Source: Mesorhizobium sp. WSM4313
GTDB lineage: Bacteria > Pseudomonadota > Alphaproteobacteria > Rhizobiales > Rhizobiaceae
DNA: 64,000 nt
Direction: 5' to 3'
Assembly: GCF_002294725.1 (NCBI RefSeq)
Contig: NZ_NSFT01000005.1
Coordinates: 186,001 to 250,000 of the forward strand
Shown here piece by piece: positions 57,250-64,000 of this stretch. The notes beneath the pieces were generated by a model. That model was not told the origin of the DNA and ran no database searches. It saw only the letters and a program-made list of their open reading frames with translations. The position numbers and the translations under genes are program-made. Numbering within the stretch: position 1 is the first letter of the stretch; each line of letters starts with the position of its first letter.

Positions 57250-58855
57250 GGGCCGGGCTCATATGCAGGGTTGGCTTGGCGAGGTCGCGCAGGATCTCGG
57301 CGGCGGCGTTGCGTCCGGGCGCGCCCATGACGCCGCCGCCCGGATGGGTGGAAGAGCCGCACATATAGAGCCCACTGAGCGGCGAGCGGTATTGCGCGTA
57401 GCCCGGCACCGGGCGGTTGAAGAGCAGCTGATCGAAGGTGAGCTCGCCCTGGAAAATATTGCCTTCGGTGAGGCCGACCTCGGCCTCGATCTCGCGCGGC
57501 GTGCGCACCTCCATATGGACGATGCGGTCGCGGAAGCCGGGCGAATATTCAGCGATCTGCGCAATCACGCTTTCGGCGAAGCCGTCGCGGTCGGCATCGG
57601 TCCAGTCCGCTCCCCTTATCTTCGGCGGCGCGTATTGCACGAAGCAGCTCATGAAGTGCTTGCCCGGCGGCGCCATGGTTGGGTCGAGCGTGGTCGGGAT
57701 CATCATGTCGAGGAAGGGATCGGCCGACCATCGTCCGGCCTTCCAGTCGTCATAGGCGCGCTCCATGCGCTCGATGGAATCGGTGAAATGCATGTCGGCG
57801 CGGTAGACAGGCGAGTCCTTCGGCAAAGCCGGGAATTCGGGCAGGGAATCGAGCGCGATGTTGACCTTCCCCGACGAGCCGCGGATCTTGAAGTTCCTGA
57901 CGCGGCGCAGGAAGATGTCGGGCAGCTCCTTCTCCTCGACCAGCTTCAGGAAGGTGCGCTTGACGTCGGCATTGGAGATGACGAGCTTGCCGTCGATCTC
58001 CTCGCCGCCGGCAAGCACCACGCCCTTGGCCTTGCCGTTCCTGATCAGCACCTGGTCGACCTCGGCGCCGGTGCGGATGGTGCCGCCACTGGCCTTGAAG
58101 GAGGCGGCCAGCGCTCTGGTGACGGCGCCCATGCCGCCGCGCGCGTAGCCCCATGCGCCGACCGAGCCGTCGACCTCGCCCATATAATGATGAAGCAGCA
58201 CATAAGCCGTGCCGGGCGACATCGGGCCCAGCGCCGTGCCGATGATACCGGACAGCGCGAAGTTCGCCTTGATGACGTCGGTCTCGAAATACTCGTCCAG
58301 GAAGTCCGAGATCGACATCGTCCAGAAGCGCAAGGTCAGCGCCATCTCCTCGGCCGAGAGGCCGGCGAATTTCTTGCCGAGATAAAGCAACTCGCCCAGG
58401 TCGCGCGGCCTGAAGCTCGTCGGGTCGGGCGCGGTGCGCATCAAGAGCGGCTGGATGAAGCGGCACTGCCTCGTGACGTCGCGCGAATAGCGGTCATAGG
58501 CCTCGGCGTCGCGCTTCGAAAAGCGGGCGAACTCACGGCGATGCGCGTCATGATCGCGGTAGTTGGCGAGGTAGTCGCCGTCGCGCGTGAACACCGCGCC
58601 GCCTTCATAGGAGATCACCTGCAGGCCGAAGCGCGGCAGCTCCAGGTCGCGCATGATCTCGGGCCGAAACAGCGAGCAGACATAGGAACAGTTGGAATAG
58701 AGGAAGCCCGGCGTCAGCTCGCGGCTGGTGGCCGCGCCGCCGACCCAATCGTTCTTCTCGACCACCAGCACGTCCAGCCCGGCGCGCTGCAGATAGCAGG
58801 CGGTGACCAGCCCATTATGGCCGCCGCCGATGACGATCGCGTCCCATGCCTTCAT
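57236..58855 (-). CDS. FAD-dependent oxidoreductase, phytoene-desaturase-like (paralogue 2)
   Basis: A 539-residue protein with the same plan as the downstream paralogue: WDAIVIGGGHNGLVTACYLQRAGLDVLVVE, NDWVGGAATSRELTPGFLYS, LSGIIGTALGPMSPGTAYVLLHHYMG and GLYMCGSSTHPGGGVMGAPGRNAA in pieces. The two are roughly similar in the cofactor regions but clearly different elsewhere, suggesting an ancient duplication and division of labour. It is the first gene of the minus-strand unit and faces the methyltransferase gene across 254 bases. Substrate unknown. Confidence 0.85.
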   Translation of the reverse strand: MKAWDAIVIGGGHNGLVTACYLQRAGLDVLVVEKNDWVGGAATSRELTPGFLYSNCSYVCSLFRPEIMRDLELPRFGLQVISYEGGAVFTRDGDYLANYRDHDAHRREFARFSKRDAEAYDRYSRDVTRQCRFIQPLLMRTAPDPTSFRPRDLGELLYLGKKFAGLSAEEMALTLRFWTMSISDFLDEYFETDVIKANFALSGIIGTALGPMSPGTAYVLLHHYMGEVDGSVGAWGYARGGMGAVTRALAASFKASGGTIRTGAEVDQVLIRNGKAKGVVLAGGEEIDGKLVISNADVKRTFLKLVEEKELPDIFLRRVRNFKIRGSSGKVNIALDSLPEFPALPKDSPVYRADMHFTDSIERMERAYDDWKAGRWSADPFLDMMIPTTLDPTMAPPGKHFMSCFVQYAPPKIRGADWTDADRDGFAESVIAQIAEYSPGFRDRIVHMEVRTPREIEAEVGLTEGNIFQGELTFDQLLFNRPVPGYAQYRSPLSGLYMCGSSTHPGGGVMGAPGRNAAAEILRDLAKPTLHMSPAHDVI

Positions 58856-58898
58856 GCGCGCCGAACCTCCCGCCGGTTGCCCTATCTACTTGTTTCTC

Positions 58899-58945
58899 CG
58901 CAATTCCGGTCGGAGAACCGCATCCCGCTTTCCTGGAATTGCTCC
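58899..58945 (-). repeat. Dispersed 48-bp palindromic element, copy 4
   Basis: CGCAATTCCGGTCGGAGAACC, then GCATCCCGCTTTCCTGGAATTGC, with perfect GCAATTCC/GGAATTGC ends. It lies in the intergenic region between divergent genes. Confidence 0.8.
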
Positions 58946-59004
58946 GTGCGTCTTGTTCCCGATTGCCCGAATTTGGCACGGACCACAGTTTTTTGTCCAG
59001 CCAT

Positions 59005-59022
59005 ATTGAATGAATGTTCAAC
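59005..59022. promoter_or_regulatory. Candidate BetI/TetR operator
   Basis: ATTGAATGAATGTTCAAC, with TTGAA (59006) and TTCAA (59017) as the arms around 6 bases. It resembles the ATTGA...TCAAT motif of BetI-type regulators. It lies in the divergent region between the FAD unit and the methyltransferase-tetR unit, the natural place for an operator. Confidence 0.5.
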
Positions 59023-59109
59023 AAATGGTGTTGCGTTTTCCCATTGATGCGCTAGGCTTTGCCTTGATCTCTGGATTGATACGCATCGGCATTTGAGGTT
59101 GAGGATCCG

Positions 59110-59904
59110 ATGATCGAGACGGCCGACGCCGAGCCGGAATATGACGACACCGCCATCCGCTTCCTCGAAGCGCTGTGGGGCGAGGGTTACCTGTCGCCCG
59201 GTGGCCCGGAGGAGGTCGACCGCGTGGTCGAAGGCCTCTCCCTCAAGGGCAAAACGATCCTCGATATCGGCTGCGGCGCCGGCGGCATCACGCTGCATCT
59301 GGCGGCAACGCACGGCGCTTCTCAGGCCACCGGCTTCGATGTCGAAAAGCCGGTGATCGAGACGGCGAGGCGAGGGGCGATCAGGCAGGGCCTCGATGAC
59401 CGTGTCGGCTTCGTCCAGGCGCCGCCGGGGCCGCTGCCTTTCACCTACGCTTCCTTCGACGCCGTCTTCTCCAAAGACGCGCTGCTGCATGTGCCGGACA
59501 AGGACTCCCTGTTCGCCGCGATCTTTCGCGTGCTGAAGCCTGGCGGAGTGTTTGCCGCGTCGAACTGGATGATTTCGCATGACGGCGAGCCGTCGCCTCA
59601 GATGAGGGCCTACATCGCGGCCGAAGGGCTCTCCTTCGCCATGGCCTCGCCGGCGCGCTATGCCGAGGCGATGCGGAGCGCCGGCTTTACCGACATCATC
59701 ATCCGCGACCGCAATCCATGGTACCGCGAGGTCGCGCGCGAAGAGCTTTCGCGGCTCAAGGGACCGCTCTACGCGCAGGCCGCGGCAGCGGTCGGCGCGG
59801 CCTATGTCGACAAGAACATCAAGACCTGGGAGGCGATGCAGAAGGTGCTTGACAGTGGCGAGCACCGCCCCACTCATCTGCGCGGTTGGAAGCCGGTCGG
59901 ATAG
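59110..59904 (+). CDS. SAM-dependent methyltransferase, phosphoethanolamine N-methyltransferase-like
   Basis: A 264-residue class I methyltransferase. The sequence [55 protein letters not shown] (in pieces) has the S-x-G-G loop and the SAM motif [18 protein letters not shown] follows as the acceptor-side loop. The arrangement is that of phosphoethanolamine or phosphobase N-methyltransferases, which methylate small amines. It could therefore make or recycle a methylated amine. It is upstream of the TetR gene by 6 bases and in the same unit. Substrate is inferred, not shown. Confidence 0.8.
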   Translation: MIETADAEPEYDDTAIRFLEALWGEGYLSPGGPEEVDRVVEGLSLKGKTILDIGCGAGGITLHLAATHGASQATGFDVEKPVIETARRGAIRQGLDDRVGFVQAPPGPLPFTYASFDAVFSKDALLHVPDKDSLFAAIFRVLKPGGVFAASNWMISHDGEPSPQMRAYIAAEGLSFAMASPARYAEAMRSAGFTDIIIRDRNPWYREVAREELSRLKGPLYAQAAAAVGAAYVDKNIKTWEAMQKVLDSGEHRPTHLRGWKPVG

Positions 59905-59910
59905 CCGGCA

Positions 59911-60597
59911 ATGCTGGAGATCGTCACACCCATGAAGACTGCAGAGGCGAGCGATGCTCTCCCCGAAACGGCGCGGAAAGGCGATGCCGAAAAGCGTGGC
60001 CGCAAGGCCTCGAAAGAGGTCCGGCGGCTGCAGCTGATCGAGGCGACGATCGATTCCCTGGCCAAGCGCGGCTATGCCGAAACGACGATGGCGGACGTGG
60101 CCGACGGCGCGGGCCTGTCGCGCGGCATCGTCAACTTCCATTTCGAGAGCAAGGAGAAGCTGCTGATCGCCACGCTGCAGCACATGTATGACGAATATTC
60201 GGCGCATTGGCGCACTTCCCTGCAGAAGGCAGGCGACGATCCGGCGAGACAGCTGCAGCATCTGGTATGGGCCGATTTCGATCGCTCGATCTGCAACAAG
60301 CGCAAGCTTGCCGCATGGCTCGCCTTCTGGGGCGAAGCCAAGTCACGGCCGACCTACCAGGCGCTGAGCAGCTCGCGCGACGCCTATTACCAGCAGGTCT
60401 TCATCGATCTCTGCACGACGCTCAAAGAGAGTGGCAACTACACCTATGACCCCCAGGTCATCGCGCTGGCGCTCAGCGCCATGCTCGAGGGCCTGTGGCT
60501 GCGGCTGATGATGGGGACCGAAGACACCACGCGCGAGACCGCATTGCAGGCGGCGAATGCGTTTTTGACCGCCGCCTTCCCGAAACACTATGGCTAG
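59911..60597 (+). CDS. TetR-family transcriptional regulator, BetI-like
   Basis: A 228-residue TetR protein. Its DNA-binding domain is RRLQLIEATIDSLAKRGYAETTMADVADGAGLSRGIVNFHFESKEKLLIATL in pieces, followed by a ligand-binding helical domain ending FLTAAFPKHYG. GLSRGIVNFHFESKEKL resembles BetI, which controls choline-to-betaine genes and responds to choline. It probably regulates the surrounding amine-related genes through the operator at 59005. A 30-residue N-terminal extension precedes the HTH; ATG 59932 gives a shorter start. Its stop codon lies inside a 16-bp tandem repeat. Confidence 0.85.
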   Translation: MLEIVTPMKTAEASDALPETARKGDAEKRGRKASKEVRRLQLIEATIDSLAKRGYAETTMADVADGAGLSRGIVNFHFESKEKLLIATLQHMYDEYSAHWRTSLQKAGDDPARQLQHLVWADFDRSICNKRKLAAWLAFWGEAKSRPTYQALSSSRDAYYQQVFIDLCTTLKESGNYTYDPQVIALALSAMLEGLWLRLMMGTEDTTRETALQAANAFLTAAFPKHYG

Positions 60598-60655
60598 CGA
60601 GAACTGGGGCTAGCGAGAACTGGGGCTAGCAAAAGCCGGGGTCAGCAACAGCCGG
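60592..60655 (+). repeat. Four 16-bp tandem repeats
   Basis: Units at 60592, 60608, 60624 and 60640. Units 1 and 2 are identical (GGCTAGCGAGAACTGG); unit 3 (GGCTAGCAAAAGCCGG) and unit 4 (GGTCAGCAACAGCCGG) are diverged. The first contains the TetR stop codon. It fills the gap before the binding-protein gene. Confidence 0.9.
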
Positions 60656-60692
60656 CCAATAAGACCGGCAAACCAAAAGAGGATGGAACAGC

Positions 60693-61775
60693 ATGAAGAA
60701 ACTCAGCCGACGCCTGGCATTGACCCTGGCGCTTGGGAGCGCGCTCGCCGCTTCGGCGGCGGCGTTCGCGGTCGCCGCCGACAAGGATCTGATCGTCTTC
60801 GACTGGTCCGGCTATGAGGATCCGAGCTTCCACGGCAAGTATGTCGAGAAGAACGGCGATTCGCCGACCTTCGCCTTCTTCGGCGACGAGGACGAGGCGT
60901 TCGAAAAAATCCGCTCCGGCTTCAAGTCCGATCTCGGTCACCCGTGCTCGCAGAGCGTGGTGAAGTGGCGCGAGGCGGGGCTGCTGCAGCCGCTCGACAC
61001 GTCCAAGATCGCAGGCTGGAAGGATCTCAACCCCGGCATCATGGCGATGAAGGACCTTGCCACGACGTCCGACGGCAAGGCCTGGTTCATGCCGTGGGAC
61101 TGGGGCAATACCCAACTCACCTACAATTCCGACAAGATCGCCGCAAAGGACGTGCAGTCGCTGAAGGCGTTCGCCGATCCGAAATACAAGGGCAGGGTTT
61201 CGATCGGCGACAATGTCGACGACGCCTACGCGCTGGCCAGCCTCGCCATCGGGCTCAAGGACTGGACCAAGATGACGGACGACCAGTTCAAGCAGGCATC
61301 CGATTTCCTGCGCCAGGTGCACAAGAATGTGCGCTCCTACTGGACCGACACCACCGACATCGTGCAGCTGCTTTCTGGCGGCGAGGTCGACCTCGCCTGG
61401 GCCTGGAATGATGCGACCGTGCAGTCGGTCAAGGCCGGCGTGCCGATCAAATCCAAGAAGGACACCGACGAGGGCATCTCGACCTGGGTCTGCGGCTACG
61501 TGCTGTTCAAGGACGCGCCCGGCAACGTCGACAAAGCCTATGACTACCTCAACGCCGTCAACGATCCGGAAGTCGCCAAGGTGCTGGTCAAGGATTGGGG
61601 CTACGGCCAAGCCAATGCCAAGGGCATGGCCGGCGTCGATCCGGCGGTCCTGAAGGAAAAGGGCTACGATGACGTGGAAAAATGGGTCGACAAGACGCTG
61701 TTCCAGCAGCCGCTGCCCTCGGAGCTCAAGCTCAAGATGATCGCCGAATTCGAGAAAATCAAGGCCGGCTATTGA
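60693..61775 (+). CDS. Polyamine/amine-type ABC transporter substrate-binding protein
   Basis: A 360-residue periplasmic protein with a signal peptide (MKKLSRRLALTLALGSALAASAAAFAVAA). The mature part starts DKDLIVFDWSGYEDPSFHGKYVEKNG and has GDEDEAFEKIRSGFKSDLGHPCSQSVVKWREAGLLQPLDTSKI, as in PotD/PotF-like proteins for spermidine or putrescine and their relatives. The ligand here is unknown; the neighbouring enzymes suggest an amine. It stops in a TTGA overlap with the flavin oxidase gene, so the two are translationally coupled. The permease genes are not in this window. Confidence 0.88.
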   Translation: MKKLSRRLALTLALGSALAASAAAFAVAADKDLIVFDWSGYEDPSFHGKYVEKNGDSPTFAFFGDEDEAFEKIRSGFKSDLGHPCSQSVVKWREAGLLQPLDTSKIAGWKDLNPGIMAMKDLATTSDGKAWFMPWDWGNTQLTYNSDKIAAKDVQSLKAFADPKYKGRVSIGDNVDDAYALASLAIGLKDWTKMTDDQFKQASDFLRQVHKNVRSYWTDTTDIVQLLSGGEVDLAWAWNDATVQSVKAGVPIKSKKDTDEGISTWVCGYVLFKDAPGNVDKAYDYLNAVNDPEVAKVLVKDWGYGQANAKGMAGVDPAVLKEKGYDDVEKWVDKTLFQQPLPSELKLKMIAEFEKIKAGY

Positions 61776-63070
61776 GCAGCGTCATCGAAAGGACCGACGT
61801 TGTCATCGTCGGTGCCGGCTTCACCGGCCTGTCCGCCGCGCTCGAATTGAAGCGCGCCGGCATCGATTTCCTTGTGCTCGAGGCGCGCGACCGCGTCGGC
61901 GGCAGGGTAGAGGCTGTGCGCAATGGGCTCGGCGAATTGGTCGACAGCGGCGGCCAGTTCTTGTGCGTGGACATGCCCGAAGTGATGGCGTTGGCGAGGG
62001 CCTACGGCAAGAGCTTCGTCGAGACCTATGTCGAGGGCGAATTCATCACCTACCCGTCGATGACGCCAGCGCGGGCGGAGCGGACCTATCATGTCGCGAT
62101 GGCAATCCGCGAGCGCATGAACGGGATCGAGCCGGACGATCCGTCGATCGCCGGGTTGACCGTGGCGACATGGCTCGAGCACCAGGCCGACACGGCCGAC
62201 GCCAAGGCAGCCTTCCGTTCGATGATCGAGGGCCTGTGGTGCCTGCCGCTGGACAAGGTGCCGTTGTGGTACCTCATCGACAATGATCGCCGCATCACCA
62301 ACGAAGTGTTCGAGCTGCAGTATTTCCTGCGCGAGACGATGCAGTCGCTGGCCGATGATCTGGCAGCAGATCTCGGCGACCGCCTGCGGCTGGGAGAAGC
62401 CGCGACGCGGATCGAGCGCGGACGGCAAGGCATTCGCGTCGTCTCGCCCGGCGGTGTTGTCGAGGCGGGCGCAGCGCTGGTCGCCTTGCCGCCGGCGACG
62501 GCCGCGAAGCTCGATTTCACGCCGGCTTTGCCGGCGGAGCTCGCAAGCGCGCTCGGCGTCTGGGAAAGCGGCGCGGTGATCAAGATCCTGGTGCGTTACG
62601 CAAAGCCTTTTTGGCGCGAGCGCGACCTGTGCGGCATGGTCATGTGGCGCGACCAGCCGGGGCTGTTTGCCTGCGACGCCAGCACGGATGCCGACCATGC
62701 CGCGCTTGTCGTCTTCGTGGGCGGGCCGCTGGCGCTGCGCTGGCACCCGCTCGGCGAGGCGGCGTTGCGTGCGGAAATCACCGCGAGGCTTGTCCAAGCG
62801 CTCGGCCCGAGGGCCGCCGACATCGTCGATTTCAGCTCGCGCGACTGGACGCATGACCGCTGGAGCGGCGGCGCCTATAGCGACCTCATCGTCGACGTCA
62901 CCGCGCGACATGCCGAGCGCGTCATCCTTGCCGGCGCGCCGCCCATCTATTTCGCCGCCTCGGAAGTGTCGCCGTCTTTCCCGGGCTATGTCGAAGGCGC
63001 GATCGTGGCGGGGCGCGTCGCTGCTGCAAAGATTCAGTCCGCCATCGCCACCAGCGCCTCGGGGTCGTAG
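61772..63070 (+). CDS. FAD-dependent amine oxidase
   Basis: A 432-residue flavin amine oxidase. DVVIVGAGFTGLSAALELKRAGIDFLVLEARDRVGGRVE in pieces gives the FAD motif and the second GG-R-V-E block, and SPSFPGYVEGAIVAGRVAA is the C-terminal FAD segment. It should oxidise a primary or secondary amine to the imine or aldehyde. The start is TTG 61772, whose TTGA overlaps the binding-protein stop; this gives MSSVIERTD. Its 3' end overlaps the convergent transporter ATPase gene by 37 bases. The tight link to the binding protein suggests it acts on the imported compound. Confidence 0.85.
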   Translation: MSSVIERTDVVIVGAGFTGLSAALELKRAGIDFLVLEARDRVGGRVEAVRNGLGELVDSGGQFLCVDMPEVMALARAYGKSFVETYVEGEFITYPSMTPARAERTYHVAMAIRERMNGIEPDDPSIAGLTVATWLEHQADTADAKAAFRSMIEGLWCLPLDKVPLWYLIDNDRRITNEVFELQYFLRETMQSLADDLAADLGDRLRLGEAATRIERGRQGIRVVSPGGVVEAGAALVALPPATAAKLDFTPALPAELASALGVWESGAVIKILVRYAKPFWRERDLCGMVMWRDQPGLFACDASTDADHAALVVFVGGPLALRWHPLGEAALRAEITARLVQALGPRAADIVDFSSRDWTHDRWSGGAYSDLIVDVTARHAERVILAGAPPIYFAASEVSPSFPGYVEGAIVAGRVAAAKIQSAIATSASGS

Positions 63071-64000
63071 GCGAGACGGATCGGCGCGCCGACCGGAATG
63101 TCGTCGGCGCCGAAATCGTTGGTCTCGGTCACCGAAAGCGGCTTTTCCAGTCCGGGGATCTCGACGATCAGATGCGTGATCTCACCGAAATAGTGGCGCT
63201 CGACGACCTTGCCGGCGACCTCGAATTTTGCTGACGCGTTGTCCCACAAAACACGCAGGCGTTCGGGCCGGATGCCAAGGGTCGCCGCGCCGCCATTGCG
63301 CACGAAAGCCCTTGGCTTGTCGGTCCTGACGCGGCCGAAGCCCAGCGTGTCGAGCACCAGCGAAGCGCCGTTTTCCTCGACGATCTCTGCCTTGACGAAA
63401 TTCATGCCGCCGAGGAAGTCGGCGACCTGGCGGTTGACCGGGCGCTGATAGATCTCCTTCGGCGAAGCGACCTGCGCGATCTTGCCGCCGAACATCACCG
63501 CGATGCGGTCCGACATCGCCAAGGCCTCGTACTGGTCGTGCGTGACCAGCACGAAAGTGATGCCGACCGCCTGCTGCAAGCGGCGCAGTTCGACCTGCAT
63601 CTGCTCGCGCAGCTTCTTGTCCAACGCCGAGAGCGGCTCATCGAGCAGCAGCACCTTGGGCCGCATGACCAGCGCGCGGGCCAAAGCGACGCGCTGGCGC
63701 TGGCCGCCGGAAAGCTCGGTGGCGCGGCGCTTGCCGAGACCGGTAAGCGAGACCTGCGCCAGCGCTTCCTCGACGCGGCGCCTCTCCGCGCCGGCGTCGA
63801 GCTTCAGCCGCTTCAGGCCGTAGGCGACATTCTGCTCGACATTGAGATGCGGGAAAATCGCATAGCTCTGGAAGACCATATTGGTCGGCCGGCGGTTGGC
63901 GGGAATGCCGTCCATCGGATGGCCGTCGACGGCGATGGAGCCGCTGGTCGGCGTGTCGAAGCCGGCGATCATGCGCAAAAGCGTGGTCTTGCCGCAGCCC
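63034..64000 (-). CDS. ABC transporter ATP-binding protein, PotA type (5' end beyond the window)
   Basis: A partial gene of at least 322 codons, continuing beyond 64000. The visible part begins in the Walker A region (GCGKTTLLRMIAGF), with TNMVFQSYAIFPHLNVEQNVAYGL, the signature LSGGQRQRVALARALVMRPKVLLLDEPLSALD, and the switch histidine in VTHDQYEALA. A TOBE-type domain follows (LGIRPERLRVLWDNASAKF, GAPIRLAYDPEALVAMAD). It matches spermidine/putrescine-type PotA and should power the transporter for the binding protein at 60693. It is on the opposite strand and overlaps the amine oxidase end by 37 bases. Confidence 0.92.
   Translation of the reverse strand, partial: GCGKTTLLRMIAGFDTPTSGSIAVDGHPMDGIPANRRPTNMVFQSYAIFPHLNVEQNVAYGLKRLKLDAGAERRRVEEALAQVSLTGLGKRRATELSGGQRQRVALARALVMRPKVLLLDEPLSALDKKLREQMQVELRRLQQAVGITFVLVTHDQYEALAMSDRIAVMFGGKIAQVASPKEIYQRPVNRQVADFLGGMNFVKAEIVEENGASLVLDTLGFGRVRTDKPRAFVRNGGAATLGIRPERLRVLWDNASAKFEVAGKVVERHYFGEITHLIVEIPGLEKPLSVTETNDFGADDIPVGAPIRLAYDPEALVAMAD

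Overview
This window is a GC-rich alphaproteobacterial chromosome segment. The gene set fits the Hyphomicrobiales (Rhizobiales), most likely Mesorhizobium or a close relative. The evidence is TrcR (DUF1013), DUF1127 mini-proteins, the DUF4164-zapA pair, rpoH, a PhyR-NepR-EcfG core, several HWE-type histidine kinases, and dispersed palindromic repeats of the rhizobial kind. There is no plasmid, phage or insertion-sequence backbone; it reads as ordinary chromosome with a few accessory stretches. The genus is an inference, because no search could be run.

Layout: 1-5.3 kb holds small regulatory and hypothetical genes, including a WYL-domain regulator with conspicuous inverted repeats nearby. 5.4-13.2 kb is a central-carbon block on the minus strand (tkt, gap, pgk and class I fba) interrupted by a CPA1-type antiporter. 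13.4-18.4 kb carries zapA, a 1-Cys peroxiredoxin, rpoH, an RluA-type pseudouridine synthase and a tRNA-Glu. 18.5-21.6 kb has a VOC protein, a glutathione-transferase-like protein with a histone-like lysine/alanine tail, and small envelope proteins. 21.7-30.8 kb has a large soluble hybrid histidine kinase followed by pstSCAB-phoU-phoB under a triple Pho box. 31.1-36.1 kb is a ROK repressor divergent from a xylose-type sugar ABC transporter.

36.1-48.9 kb is a general stress response island. It contains three HWE kinases, phyR, nepR, ecfG, a single-domain receiver, a Crp/Fnr regulator, small membrane proteins, a lipid kinase and a triple PRC-barrel protein. Nine sites matching the sigma-EcfG promoter (GGAAC, 16 or 17 bases, CGTT) lie in 7.5 kb, each at the head of a gene. 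This is the clearest systems-level signal in the window: the phospho-relay, its sigma factor and a set of apparent targets are co-located.

48.9-54 kb holds a sulfatase, a VOC dioxygenase plus hydrolase pair resembling the quinone-stress genes mhqO/mhqD, a GNAT protein and an M19 dipeptidase. 54-64 kb is an accessory catabolic locus: a GcvT-like aminomethyltransferase, two phytoene-desaturase-like FAD enzymes, a phosphoethanolamine-methyltransferase-like enzyme, a BetI-like TetR regulator with a candidate operator, a polyamine-type binding protein, a flavin amine oxidase and the start-truncated ATPase of the transporter. I infer import and oxidative breakdown or methyl transfer of a methylated amine; the substrate is unknown, and this locus is the best candidate for an undescribed pathway.
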